64,000 bases of DNA from Paenibacillus xerothermodurans (GCF_002220865.2 NZ_NHRJ02000015.1:1-64000), one strand, 5' to 3'. Shown: positions 16,875-28,500, counted from the first letter of the stretch. Numbers and translations are program-made. The notes: generated from the sequence alone by a model not told the origin.

Positions 16875-17613
16875 ATGTCTAACTTCAAGGTAAAGTCGTA
16901 TTATTACGGGTGCCTCCAGCGGGATCGGAGAGGCTGCCGCAAAAGAACTCGCTTCCAAAGGCGCAAAACTGGTACTGGCCGCCCGTCGTGAAGATCGGTT
17001 GAAGAAACTCCAAGAAGACATTCAAAATCAAGGCGGGCAAGCGATTTATAAAGTTACGGATGTGACTTCACATGAACAAATGGAAGAGCTCGCAGCGTAT
17101 GCGCTTACGGAATTCGGGAAAATCGATGTTTTAATCAATAATGCCGGATTAATGCCGAATTCGTTTCTTTACAAGAAACAAATCGATGACTGGAACAAAG
17201 TGATCGACGTCAATATCAAAGGCGTTCTTGATGGAATCGCGGCGGTGCTTCCTTCCATGAGAGAACGTAAGTCAGGTCACATTATTAATCTTTCATCAGT
17301 AGCCGGACACGTAGTCGGGCCAACCAGCACGGTGTATGCTGCAACGAAGCATGCTGTTCGTGCGATCTCGGAAGGACTGCGTAAAGAAGAGTATAGCAAC
17401 AATATTCGCTCAACCATTATTTCGCCGGGAGCAGTCAAGTCTGAATTAACGGAATCGATTACAGACCCGGATGTAAAGGCTGCGGTAGGTGAAATGTATA
17501 AAGGTGCGATTGAAGCAGAAGCAATTGCGCGCGCGATTGCTTTTGCTATTGAACAACCGGCGGATGTGGCGGTGAATGAAATGCTTATTCGCCCTACGCA
17601 TCAAGAGAGGTGA
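16875..17613 (+). pseudogene. Short-chain dehydrogenase, 5' frameshift
   Basis: SDR-family NAD(P)-dependent oxidoreductase of about 245 residues. The natural start MSNFK at 16875 soon goes out of frame: about two bases are missing between codons 5 and 11. The frame beginning ITGASSGIGEAAAKEL then continues intact to 17613, with NNAG, the active site S..YAATK (near 17335-17346) and the SPGAVKSEL loop. No start codon with a ribosome binding site exists in the second frame before the glycine-rich nucleotide-binding loop. An internal ATG would delete the Rossmann loop. It is therefore probably non-functional, or the start contains sequence errors. It sits between the CMD-like gene and two aldo/keto reductases. 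Confidence 0.8.
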
Positions 17614-17617
17614 GCCG

Positions 17618-18619
17618 ATGGACATTCGTTCGCTCGGAAAAACGGGATTAAAGGTAACCGGTTTGTGCTTGGGAACGATGACCTTTGGCAACCAAGCGGA
17701 CAAGAAGGCTTCTTTCGAAATTCTGGACACAGCCTATGAGGCCGGCGTGAATTTCATCGACACGGCCGATGTGTATCCGATCGGAAGGCAATCACATGCC
17801 GTCGCGGGTACAACCGAGTCGATCATCGGGGAATGGCTGCAGGGTAAACGAGACCAAGTGGTGCTCGCGACAAAATGTTTCGGCGCGATGGGACCGGGCC
17901 CCAATGAAAAGGGCTTGAGCCGGAAGCATATCATCGCCGCGGTCGAGGACAGTCTGCGCCGCTTAAAGACGGACTATCTCGACCTCTACCAAGCACACCA
18001 ATTCAACCCGGACACGCCCATGGATGAAACGCTCCGCGCGTTTGACGATCTTGTCCAGCAAGGCAAAGTCCGTTACATCGGGATCTCGAATTGGCGTGCC
18101 TGGCATGTGGCAAAGGCAAACGGCATTGCGGACAGGAAAAACTACGCCCGGATCGTAAGCGTTCAGCCGCGGTACAATCTGTTGTTTCGGATGATTGAGG
18201 ACGACCTGGTTCCCATGGCGCTTGACGAGGGGATCGGTATTATCAGCTACAACCCGCTGGCTGGCGGCATGCTGACGGGCCGATACGGAAAAAACGCCCG
18301 TATTGAAGAAGGAACCCGGTTTGCACTGGGAAACAATGCAGGTGCCTTCTACCAGGAACGATACTGGAAAGAGGCGACGTTCGACGCAGTTGAGCGGTAC
18401 CGGGCCTGGTGTGAAGAGCACAGCCTGAATCCGGTGACGACGGCAGTAAGATGGGTTACGCAGCAGCCGGGCATCACCTCCGCCATCATTGGCGCCAGTC
18501 GTCCGGAGCAATTGGACGCGAGCCTGCAAGCCGCCGACATGGATGCCTTGACGGAACAGCAGGTGGCATGGCTCGACGGGCTGTGGTTCTCGCTGCCCCG
18601 CCGCCGCGAATTTAGCTAG
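17618..18619 (+). CDS. Aldo/keto reductase
   Basis: NADPH-dependent reductase of aldehydes and ketones, 333 residues, TIM barrel. The catalytic tetrad is visible as D48 (FIDTADVY), Y53, K86 (LATK) and H127 (LYQAHQF). The ATG at 17618 is preferred because AGAGGTGA is just upstream; it lies 4 nt after the dehydrogenase stop, so the genes are in one operon. The family members closest in pattern are the YajO/tas-like or YghZ-like group with a long loop after Y53. The substrate cannot be stated. Likely controlled by the divergent AraC_N regulator. Confidence 0.9.
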   Translation: MDIRSLGKTGLKVTGLCLGTMTFGNQADKKASFEILDTAYEAGVNFIDTADVYPIGRQSHAVAGTTESIIGEWLQGKRDQVVLATKCFGAMGPGPNEKGLSRKHIIAAVEDSLRRLKTDYLDLYQAHQFNPDTPMDETLRAFDDLVQQGKVRYIGISNWRAWHVAKANGIADRKNYARIVSVQPRYNLLFRMIEDDLVPMALDEGIGIISYNPLAGGMLTGRYGKNARIEEGTRFALGNNAGAFYQERYWKEATFDAVERYRAWCEEHSLNPVTTAVRWVTQQPGITSAIIGASRPEQLDASLQAADMDALTEQQVAWLDGLWFSLPRRREFS

Positions 18620-18636
18620 AAGGGGAGGATCAATCA

Positions 18637-19617
18637 ATGGAATATGTGAAACTCGGAAATACCGGCCTGGACGTATCCAGGCTGTGTATCGGCTGTATGA
18701 GCTTTGGCATTGCGCAGCGGTGGAGTCATCCGTGGGTACTAGACGAGGAACGGAGCCGGCCGATCATCAAAAAAGCCCTTGAGCTTGGTATCAATTTTTT
18801 CGATACGGCAAATATGTACGCAGTCGGAACGAGCGAGGAAATTGTCGGGCGGGCGCTCAAGGATTATGCAAAACGGGATGAAATTGTCCTCGCGACGAAG
18901 GTTCGTTTCCCGATGCGCCAGGGTCCGAACGCGGCAGGTCTTTCCCGGAAGGCCATCATGACGGAAATCGATCATAGCCTTAAACGTCTGGGAACGGATT
19001 ATGTGGATTTGTACCAAATTCATCGCTGGGATTATGAAACGCCAATCGAAGAAACGATGGAGGCGCTGCATGATGTGGTGAAGGCCGGCAAAGCGAGGTA
19101 TATCGGCGCTTCCGCCATGTACGCGTGGCAGTTCCTGAAAGCGCAGCATACCGCGGAGAAAAACGGATGGACCCGATTCGTATCGATGCAGAATCATTAC
19201 AACCTCATCTACCGTGAAGAGGAGAGGGAGATGCTCCCGCTATGCAAGGACCAGAAGATCGCCGTCATTCCTTATAGTCCGCTTGCCAAAGGAAGATTGA
19301 CGCGGGACTGGGACGAACCGACCCATCGCTCCGAAACGGACCAAGTGCAGAAAACCCAATATGGCCCGCATGAGGATGCCGACCGGTTGGTTGTGGAGCG
19401 GGCTGCGGCACTCGCGGAGCAACGCGGCGTTCTCCGTTCCCACATCGCGCTTGCCTGGGTGCTGCACAAGGAGCCGATCACGTCGCCGATCATTGGAGTA
19501 ACGAAAATGTCCCATCTGGAGGATGGCATAGCAGCACTTTCCATCAAATTAACACCTGACGAGATTGCATTTCTCGAAGAGCCGTATGTTCCTCATCCTT
19601 ATATCGGTTTTCAGTAA
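18637..19617 (+). CDS. Aldo/keto reductase
   Basis: Second reductase of the operon, 326 residues. The tetrad is D56, Y61, K88 and H129, within FFDTANMY, LATKV and LYQIHRW. The pattern MEYVKLGNTGLDVSRLC at the N-terminus and the GxSxMYAWQF loop place it in the YajO-like branch of the family. GGGGAGG lies before the ATG and the gap to the first reductase is 17 nt. It shares only family-level features with its neighbour, so this does not look like a recent tandem duplication. Substrate unknown. Confidence 0.9.
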   Translation: MEYVKLGNTGLDVSRLCIGCMSFGIAQRWSHPWVLDEERSRPIIKKALELGINFFDTANMYAVGTSEEIVGRALKDYAKRDEIVLATKVRFPMRQGPNAAGLSRKAIMTEIDHSLKRLGTDYVDLYQIHRWDYETPIEETMEALHDVVKAGKARYIGASAMYAWQFLKAQHTAEKNGWTRFVSMQNHYNLIYREEEREMLPLCKDQKIAVIPYSPLAKGRLTRDWDEPTHRSETDQVQKTQYGPHEDADRLVVERAAALAEQRGVLRSHIALAWVLHKEPITSPIIGVTKMSHLEDGIAALSIKLTPDEIAFLEEPYVPHPYIGFQ

Positions 19618-19663
19618 AAAGATGTTGACCTGAAGGCAGCTCCAGATGGTCATGCGCATAAAA

Positions 19664-19698
19664 GGGTTGGGGACACGATTCCTCAACCCGGTTTTCTT
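19664..19698 (+). terminator. Terminator after the aldo/keto reductase operon
   Basis: GGGTTG (19664-19669) pairs with CAACCC (19684-19689), with further GGA/TCC pairs inside, then GGTTTTCTTT. Confidence 0.65.
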
Positions 19699-19741
19699 TC
19701 ACACGGGAAGGGATTAATTGGGAACGAAGGAGGAGTAGAAG

Positions 19742-20949
19742 CTGCACACACGATTAAAAAGACTGTTCGCTATCAAAGGATACCGTGTATTCGTCGTTTG
19801 CATGCTGATGATCGGGATCGGAATATCGATTACAATGCCGTATTTACCCCTGTATTTCACGGAAGATCTGGGGATGAGCGTCGGAGCCTTCGGCGTGTTC
19901 ATGGCGGTAAGTTCGTTGAGCGGGGTGGTTGTAAACTCGCTCATTGCCAAACGCTCGGATAGCGGTCTGGACAGGAAGTGGCTGTTGATTGCGGCCGCGC
20001 TTTCATGCGCTTTGGGATATGCTTCGTACTTGGCATTTCATAACTTTTTTATCCTGCTGATTGTCGTCAGTATTTTGAATGGGTTAGGGGCTGCCGCCAT
20101 ACCGCAAATCTATGCTTACGCACATGAGTCCGCCAATGCAAGCCAATCGGACGACAAAGCGTTAGCGGTATCTGCATTGCGTTCATTAATCTCTCTGGGA
20201 TTCCTGGTCGGACCATTGGGAGGAACATTTCTTTTGGCTGCCGCTGGATATAGAGGTCTTTTTCTGGTCACATCCGCCCTTTATCTTGCGATTGCAACGC
20301 TTGTATTCGTGTTTCTCGCAAGCCGGAAAGCGAATCCGAGACTTCCGGGAAAGAGCAACGCATCCGATGCTACATCGCTCAGCAACAGGCAGATCAGGCA
20401 GCCGTTTATCGCCTTTTTCCTTCTGTTCATGGTTAACGCCATGAACTTAATCAACACGCCACTCTTTATTGTGAACGAGCTTCATGGCACGCATACGGAT
20501 GTCGGGTTAGTGGTCGGTATTTGTGCCGGTCTGGAAATCCCCATCATGCTGTTGCTGGGCGCCTTGGGGAGAAAGATATCGAATCACACCCTAATGATGA
20601 CTGGCAGTGTAATTGCGGTGTTCTATTTCGTCATCTTAAGTGTATCGAATGATCCTTTGCAGCTAATCGTGGCGCAGCTTCTGCAGGCAACGTTCGTGGC
20701 GATCGTGATGGGCAATGGACTAAGCTATTTCACCACTATGCTGCCGAATTCACCGGGAGTGGCCACAACCCTCTATGCCAACGCATCCACCATCGGAAGG
20801 CTGGCAGGCACGCTCGGCAGCGGTATCATTGCCCAGTATGCGGGGGGCGATCGGTTTATTGGGTGTGTCTGGCGATTGTGATTGTTTCATTCGTCATGTT
20901 ATGGAGAACAAGATCGCAAGTGCATGAGGAAATGCGGTTGCCAATCTGA
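19742..20949 (+). pseudogene. MFS sugar/drug efflux transporter, 3' frameshift
   Basis: Major facilitator of about 400 residues with twelve predicted membrane segments, SetA/YceI-like. The coding frame extends upstream of the first ATG to a CTG at 19742 (LHTRLKRLF), which has AAGGAGG at the right distance, so CTG may be the start or a mutated ATG/TTG. The frame ends early at 20881 (GGDRFIGCVWRL). One base out of phase the natural tail continues as WVCLAIVIVSFVMLWRTRS to a stop at 20949. The frameshift near 20860 would replace the last membrane segment. Either a late-stage decay or a sequence error. Substrate unknown. Confidence 0.75.
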
Positions 20950-20988
20950 GACCTGCAGATTGCGAATGCTCCCAAGGAGGAATGAAAA

Positions 20989-21182
20989 GTGGAAAGCTTA
21001 TGGACGAAGCCGTTTATTCTCATGACGGTAGGAAACCTATTCCTATTTGTCGCATTTTATATGCTATATCCCACGCTGCCGCTATTTATCAAACATATAG
21101 GAGGCAATGAGACGCAGGTCGGCCTGGCAATGGGGGCGTTCATGCTGTCAGCCGTTACGTTTCGCCCGATCGTCGGGGTGCT
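20989..21182 (+). pseudogene. MFS transporter, N-terminal fragment
   Basis: About 62 residues: MESLWTKPFILMTVGN, then a membrane segment, YPTLPLFIKHIGGNETQVG and the start of a second segment ending FRPIVGVLF. This is the typical opening of a second major facilitator, with TM1, the loop and TM2. The frame then breaks into unrelated sequence after 21182 with no further membrane segments. GGAGGAATG precedes the ATG, so it was once a real gene. Truncated and non-functional. It directly follows the frameshifted transporter, pointing to a deletion in this area. Confidence 0.75.
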
Positions 21183-21524
21183 TTTTCGTTCTTACTATTC
21201 ACTTTCTTAGTAAGACGCTTGTTAATAAACAAAGAACAATCCTTGAAAGCCGATACTCCTTCCTTTTGAGTCAAGCAAACTGAAAGAGTAGGTTGGAATT
21301 GATAAACCATACACCGAATCAGTCTAAAAAGCAATGACAAAAAAAACCGACGGGTACGGTTCTTTTCGTTATGAAACGATCCAGGGAGTAATCTGCGCAG
21401 CAGCTGCTCTTTGCTTCATTAAAGCAACTGGCAGCATTTGTTTATTTTAACGACTACTTGTAAAATTATTTTCACAGTTCTTTTGTGTAAACAGAACTTG
21501 CCGGTGTCTTTCGAAATACGAATG
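21183..21524. other. Gap with minus-strand terminator
   Basis: About 340 bp without a gene, AT-rich. Read on the minus strand, AACCG, a 7-nt loop, CGGTT and eight T at 21362-21341 form a terminator, probably for the aldo/keto reductase gene ending at 21525. The rest looks like worn sequence after the deletion of the second transporter. Confidence 0.45.
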
Positions 21525-22394
<870 letters not shown>

Positions 22395-22445
22395 TCAAAA
22401 TTATTTAAGATCAATTTGATATTATCCATTACATCGATAACAGGC

Positions 22446-23186
22446 TCACTCCGTCGCCGCGCGTTTGGAGAACGTACTGGTAAGCCCAAAGGAAACGGCC
22501 GCCACGACAACCGCAGCCACGACCGCAGCGGCTCGCAGCGATAATATCGATGCTCCACCTAAGGCAACTCCTCCGATGCCAGCGCCAACTGCAAAGCAGA
22601 ACTGTACGAGAGTCTGTTCAAGCTGAGCGATACCCGAGGCTTCGGGAGCGAGTGAAAGAAGATTAAAGTTCTGCGCCGGTCCGAACGGCCAGGCAGCGAT
22701 TGTCCAAAGGATGACTACTGGGATGGCGACGAAGTTTGTTCCAGCGGCAATAGATAGCAACGTAAGCGCTAGTGCTTGAACGATCATGCTGATGATGAGC
22801 GTGCGCACGGTGCCGTCACGGTCTGCCAGAAAGCCACCAAGCTTGGAACCGATTAAGCTCGCGATGATAATACGAAAAGAATGACGCTCACTACGCCTCC
22901 ACTGAATGACATAACGGAGGTGATATACGTATTGACCACCGAATAGCCGATAAATACGAAGAATGTGACACCGAGAGCGGTAGCGATCTTCGGATTTTTC
23001 GAAAGGGCAAGTTGTTTGCCAAGTAGGACAGGTGCTTTCCCTTGCTTAGTTGGAATCAGCTTTGCGACGGCGAAAATTCCAAGCAAGGTGAACAATCCAA
23101 TCCCCAGAAGATGAGATCACGAATTGTGACGTACCGACCAAAAAGCTGATAAGGGTCAGCATGTGGATTTTCCAGGTGTTGCTCAT
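22446..23186 (-). pseudogene. MFS transporter (AraJ/DHA1 type), deleted and frameshifted
   Basis: Starts normally at 23186 (MSNTWKIHMLTLISFLVGTS), then jumps near 23110 to a segment from the middle of the protein (LLGIFAVAKLIPTKQGKAP), so about 100-130 residues are missing. A second break near 22855 separates VSVILFVLSSRA from SLIGSKLGGFLADRDG, after which the last membrane segments continue to 22446. The pieces fit one DHA1-type efflux protein. Three separate frames over 740 bp make function impossible. It is divergent from the truncated AraC_N fragment at 23342, the arrangement of an efflux gene and its regulator, both now broken. Confidence 0.8.
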
Positions 23187-23341
23187 TGCAAGTATTCTCC
23201 CCCTTTCACATTATGCCCCAGGTGACAAAGCGACCGGTATAACATTCGTGCCAAATGTTTGCCTAATCCTATCACAACACTTATGTAATAGAATGATTAT
23301 GGACTATAATTTGAACTAATAGTAAGAACAAGGTGATTCAA

Positions 23342-23716
23342 ATGTCTGAAATAATCACTACACAGCAGATTGAACTCACTAAAATGATTGAGCGCTATTC
23401 AGAAAAGGACGGTGTTCACCACACTGCTATTCCGTCTTTATTTTTCATGCGTGTCTCGAATGCGGCTGCACAAAACCACGGAGTTTACAAGCCTTCCTTT
23501 TGTATGGTAGCAGGGGCGAAGGAGCTATGGCTGGGTCAGGAGCGCTTTAAATACAGTCCTGCCGATTACATTGTTGTATCCGTTCAGTTGCCAGTTATAT
23601 CCCAAGTGACTGAAGCCACTCCAGATATTCCATATTTGGGTTTCAACAAGTCCAGAATGGGATTATTTTGGAGCAAATTCATAGAGACTTTAAAGAAATT
23701 ACTGTCGTACACATAA
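23342..23716 (+). pseudogene. AraC_N regulator fragment without HTH
   Basis: About 108 residues match the AraC_N domain of the regulators at 15398 and 24229: the pattern LTKMIERYSEKDGVHHTAIPSL, YKPSFCMVAGAKELWLG and SPADYIVVSVQLPVISQV lines up closely. After DIPYLGFNK the resemblance stops, the frame ends at 23716 and no helix-turn-helix follows. The ATG has AAGGTG upstream. Truncated by deletion, so it cannot bind DNA. It is divergent from the broken efflux gene at 22446-23186. Confidence 0.8.
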
Positions 23717-24228
23717 CTAGTCTATATCTAAGAAGAAAAGTCTTGATTGGAATTGTTGCTTACATGTCTCGTTGCTTTGGATGATAACAATGTCGACTTC
23801 TCCGGATCCTTCGATTTTGTTTTTTATAGAACCGGCAAAGCATCCATCGTATCAATAAGCTTACTTATAGATGTGATTTCTGAAGAGCTTTATATGGTCA
23901 CTGCTGTCACTATGAGTGGATCTCCTCTTAATTATTTATCTTCAATCGCCAATAAGGTCAGAGTGGCACAAACAAAAACCGAGTGGAAGCGCCACTCAGC
24001 GTATGATCGAAAAGGTCGCCATTCTCGGTAACTTCACGCTAACATAAGATGTTTGCCTGCATTGTTTTTTCTACACGTTGGTTTCTGTCCTTTTCTCATG
24101 ATTAGGAAGGCCTCTCTGAGATCTAGTGGCATGCTGGTGTAAACGGTCACTGATTTGTTATTGCACAATCCTCCAAAAAGTATAAAATACTCGTAAGAGC
24201 CACCGCAGTGAAAGAAAGGGAGTGTCTG
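23717..24228. other. Gap with no recognisable gene
   Basis: About 510 bp. One open frame at 23747-24031 shows no family resemblance and has no ribosome binding site. A perfect inverted repeat GAGTGG-AAGCG-CCACTC lies at 23981-23997. The last 60 bp hold the upstream region of the AraC gene (AAAGAAAGGGAG before the ATG at 24229). Confidence 0.35.
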
Positions 24229-25152
24229 ATGCTCACTATGAAAATGCATGACGAAATCACAAGACAACAGCGGGAATTGGCAAGTCTCATTGCTCGCCAT
24301 GCACCTACCGCTGGCAGCCACGAAACAGCTATTTCTGCTTTGAAACTGTTTCGGTATGATAGAGAATCACAACCAATTTATTCCGTGTATGACCCGGCTT
24401 TATGCATTGTCGCGCAAGGATCGAAATTAGTGATGCTAGGACCAGAGTGCTATCACTATAATCCAGCGTCGTACTTGGTTGCCTCTGTAAATCTGCCGAT
24501 TACCGGTCAAATCAATCAGGCTGCACCTCAGCATCCTTACTTAAGCCTTCAGCTGAATTTTAGTACGGATCAAATCGTGGACATTATCAAGGCGTTTCCT
24601 TCCGAATGGGGTGACAAAGAAGGCTGGGGGCGCGGGCTGTTCGTTAGCCAAACGAGTGCTGCTTTGCTGGACGCAGTATTGAGGTTGGTTCGGCTTTTGG
24701 ATACGGAGCGGGATATTCCAGTACTTGGTCCTCTCGTCATTCGTGAAATCCTTTATCGGATTTTGCAGGATGAACAGGGAGGGGCGTCTATCAGGCAGTT
24801 TGCCGTAGCGGGCAGCCATGCTGAACGGATCGCCAAAGTGATTAATTTCATAAACCGCGATTTCGCTAAGCCTCTCCGCATCGACGAGCTGGCAGCGGTC
24901 GCGAGCATGAGCCAATCTTCATTACATTTTCATTTTAAAGAGGTTACCGCGATGAGCCCTTTGCAATATCAAAAGCAAGTCCGATTGCAGGAAGCTCGTC
25001 GTTTATTGCTTTCCGATATACCGGAAGCGGCGAATGCCGGATTCCAAGTGGGGTATGAGAGCCCTTCCCAGTTCAGCCGTGAATACGCTCGAATGTTTGG
25101 TCTGCCCCCATTGAGCGATATTAAGCGTCTGCGAGAGTCTTTAGCTTACTAG
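24229..25152 (+). CDS. AraC-family regulator with AraC_N domain (YqhC-like)
   Basis: 307 residues. The AraC_N domain covers about 1-165 (ETAISALKLFRYD, YDPALCIVAQGSKLVMLG, YNPASYLVASVNLPITGQ), followed by two helix-turn-helix motifs with ELAAVASMSQSSLHFHFKE and the end signature SPSQFSREYARMFGLPP. The ATG at 24229 is chosen over an upstream GTG because GAAAGGGAG lies 6-9 nt before it. Paralogue of the regulator at 15398, with many identical blocks. Its own former target may be the gene lost between 23.7 and 24.2 kb; no oxidoreductase directly follows. The copper operon starts 440 bp downstream and is likely independent. Confidence 0.88.
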   Translation: MLTMKMHDEITRQQRELASLIARHAPTAGSHETAISALKLFRYDRESQPIYSVYDPALCIVAQGSKLVMLGPECYHYNPASYLVASVNLPITGQINQAAPQHPYLSLQLNFSTDQIVDIIKAFPSEWGDKEGWGRGLFVSQTSAALLDAVLRLVRLLDTERDIPVLGPLVIREILYRILQDEQGGASIRQFAVAGSHAERIAKVINFINRDFAKPLRIDELAAVASMSQSSLHFHFKEVTAMSPLQYQKQVRLQEARRLLLSDIPEAANAGFQVGYESPSQFSREYARMFGLPPLSDIKRLRESLAY

Positions 25153-25196
25153 TCCCGGCGGATGAAAAAGGAACAGCCGGTGATTGGCAAAACCGA

Positions 25197-25226
25197 GGGG
25201 GAAGTGAGGTTTCCCCCGAGTTTTTG
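25197..25226 (+). terminator. Terminator after the AraC gene
   Basis: GGGGGAA (25197-25203), 7-nt loop, TTCCCCC (25211-25217), then GAG and TTTTT. A 7-bp GC-rich stem. Confidence 0.6.
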
Positions 25227-25383
25227 TTGTTGAGGCTGACATTATTGACATAGGGCAACGGGGCATAGTACATACATATCACTGTTTTGATGTTGTGGTT
25301 GATGCGGGTTATGTAAAAATCATTCTCAGCGAAACGTAGAGTGGCAGTGGATGAGTCATAAACCATTTCTGAGGTTTTACTCG

Positions 25384-25413
25384 TTGACATACATAAGGGG
25401 GGTATAGTATATT
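25384..25413 (+). promoter_or_regulatory. copA promoter with CsoR-like operator
   Basis: TTGACA (25384-25389), 18-bp spacer, TATATT (25408-25413). Overlapping it is ATACATAAGGGGGGTAT (about 25389-25405), whose ATAC and GGGGGTAT halves resemble the CsoR copper-repressor box (TACCC-N-GGGGGTA type). This fits copper-induced control of the ATPase gene. Confidence 0.55.
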
Positions 25414-25592
25414 TTGATTAAAGGCCACAGTGCCGAAACCGATCTGCAACCTATGCGGTAACGATAGATCGTGATGAAGATAGTAGTCTGTTTGAGATCA
25501 ATTTAAGAAAAAATTATCGAGAAGCAGGGTTACGAAATCGGGTAAATACCAAAAATGGATCACGTAAGGTCCTTACGGAAAAGGTGAGTGCA

Positions 25593-28500
25593 ATGAGCCA
25601 GTCCCAATCAAACAGTGCTAACAAGCAAGCAACGCTGCAAGTGACGGGTATGACTTGCGCAGCATGTGCCAACCGAATAGAAAAAGGGCTAACTAAGCTG
25701 GAGGGCGTTTCCCAAGCTAATGTAAACTTTGCACTTGAGCAAGCGACCGTTCAATTCGACCCGGCGAAGGTTGATATGTCCCGGGTAGAGCAGAAAATTA
25801 AGGATTTGGGGTATGGAACGGTCAAGCAATCCGCTGATTTTGACATTGTGGGAATGACTTGCGCAGCTTGCGCAGCCCGCATTGAAAAGGGGCTAAACAA
25901 GCTGGAGGGGGTCAACGCGACCGTCAATCTCGCGCTGGAAACCGCGCATGTGGAATATGCCCCATCCATGGTAAGCACCGCGGAGCTAATCAAGAAGGTT
26001 GAGCAGCTGGGATACAAAGCCACGCCGAAAACGGAAGCGCAGACGGATGGCGATCACCGGCAAAGAGAAATTCGTCATCAGCAATGGATGCTGATCATAT
26101 CCGCCATCTTGACTTTCCCTTTGCTGTGGGCGATGGTCGGACACTTCTCGTTCACGGCATGGATCTGGGTACCGGAAATTTTCATGGAGCCTAGGTTTCA
26201 GTTTGCTTTGGCGACACCGGTCCAGTTTATTATCGGCGGCAGGTTCTACATCGGGGCGTTCAAAGCTTTACGCAACGGCAGCGCGAATATGGATGTGCTT
26301 GTGGCTCTCGGAACGTCAGCGGCGTATTTTTTCAGTCTGTATGCCACCATCTGGGATATTTCGTCGGCTCTGTACTATGAAACCAGTGCCGTGTTGATTA
26401 CGTTGATCCTGCTCGGAAAGCTGCTTGAGGCGTTGGCCAAAGGGCGTTCCTCCGAAGCCATCAAGTCGTTGGTGGGTCTTCGGGCGAAAACAGCAACCGT
26501 CATTCGTAACGGTGAGGAAAAAGTCGTGCCGGTGGAAGACGTTGCGGTTGGCGATATCTTCTTAGTTAAACCAGGCGATAAAGTGCCGGTTGACGGTGTT
26601 GTTTTGGAAGGCGTGTCAGCAGTGGATGAGTCCATGTTAACCGGGGAGAGCATTCCGGTTGCGAAGCATCCCGGTGAACCGGTGATAGGGGCCACATTTA
26701 ACAAAAACGGTGTTTTAAAGGTGCAGGCGACCAAGGTAGGAAAAGAAACTGCACTATCGCAAATCATCAAAGTTGTGGAAGAAGCACAGGGGTCCAAGGC
26801 TCCGATTCAGAGGGTCGCGGATGTGATATCCGGCATCTTCGTGCCGATTGTGGTCGGGATAGCCGCTATCACCTTCGTGATCTGGTACTTCGTCCTAGGG
26901 CCGGGCGATGTGGCTGAAGCTCTCGAGAATGCCATCGCAGTACTTGTCATTGCTTGCCCTTGTGCGCTGGGACTTGCGACACCAACGTCAATCATGGCCG
27001 GATCTGGCCGCGCCGCGGAACTAGGTATTTTGTTCAAAGGCGGGGAGCACCTGGAAAACACCCAGCGAGTGACAACAGTCGTGTTGGATAAAACAGGTAC
27101 GGTAACTAAGGGGAAACCGCAGCTCACTGATTTACGTATCCACGAAGAATTCGAGGAGGCACAAGTTTTATCTTGGGTCGGTGCGGCGGAGAAGAATTCC
27201 GAGCATCCGCTGGCAGAAGCCATTGTTGCCGGCATCCGGGACAAAGGCATTGCCATGCCACCGACTGAGTCGTTCCAAGCGATCCCGGGGTATGGCATCA
27301 CCGCCGTTGTGGAAGGCAGAAGCATTCTGGTTGGAACAGAGAAACTGATGGCTCAGAACGACGTCAACGTGGAGAAGGCGTTTGAAGAAATGGGCAAGCT
27401 GGAATCCGAAGGCAAAACCGCGATGCTGGTCGCAGTCGATGGCCGTTACGCCGGCATGGTGGCCGCCGCCGACACGATCAAGGAAACATCGAGACAAGCG
27501 ATTGCCCGTATGAAACAGCTGGGCCTTGCGGTCATCATGATGACCGGCGACAACGAACGCACCGCCAATGCCATAGCACGCCAGGTGGGGATCGATCATG
27601 TATTGGCGGAAGTGCTTCCGGACGGCAAGGCGAATGAAGTGACGAAACTGCAACAAGCCGGGGAAAAAGTCGCCATGGTGGGGGACGGAATAAACGACGC
27701 CCCAGCACTTGCCACAGCGGATATCGGAATGGCGATCGGCACGGGGACGGACGTGGCCATGGAAGCCGCGGATGTAACTTTAATGCGCGGTGACTTAAAC
27801 AGCATTCCGGATGCCATCTCAATGAGCAAGCAAACGATGCGGAACATCAAACAAAATCTGTTCTGGGCGCTGGCATACAATGTGGTCGGAATTCCGATTG
27901 CAGCGCTGGGCTATCTCGAACCGTGGCTTGCAGGAGCGGCGATGGCCCTGAGTTCGGTGTCGGTTGTGCTTAATGCCCTTAGATTACAGCACGTAGACAG
28001 AAAAGATAAGGAGAGCGAAGGTCACATGGGTCAACGGCAGTTTATTTTGATTGTATTGCTCGTTGTAATGACGTTCTTTGCAGGGTATGGTTTTGGTAAA
28101 CAGGCGAATGTTCCAACGGTTGGTGATCAGTCGCGAGGGCAACAACCAATAGGCGGGCAGCAATCAGCAGCAGGACACGGACACGGCGGCTCTGATTCTC
28201 ACGGAAGTCACAGCGAGAACACGAGCACGACGGCAACAAACGCGGTTTGGTCAACAGAGAATGCTGAAGCAGGGAAAGAGACTATCGTACGAATCAATAT
28301 TCAGGAAGAAGCCGGTCAGCCGGTAGATAAGTTTGACATCGAGCACGAGAAATTGCTGCACTTGATCGTAGTGAGCAAGGATTTGTCATATTTCAACCAT
28401 ATTCATCCGGAATACAAAGGGAAGGGTGAATTTGTGATCACCAATAACTTCCCGTCCGGCGGAGAATACAAATTGATTGCCGATTACGTTCCTTCGAATG

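Noticed and set aside
23747-24031. Frame of 94 codons after the AraC_N fragment
   Set aside because: No start context and no recognisable domain; probably chance in an AT-rich gap.
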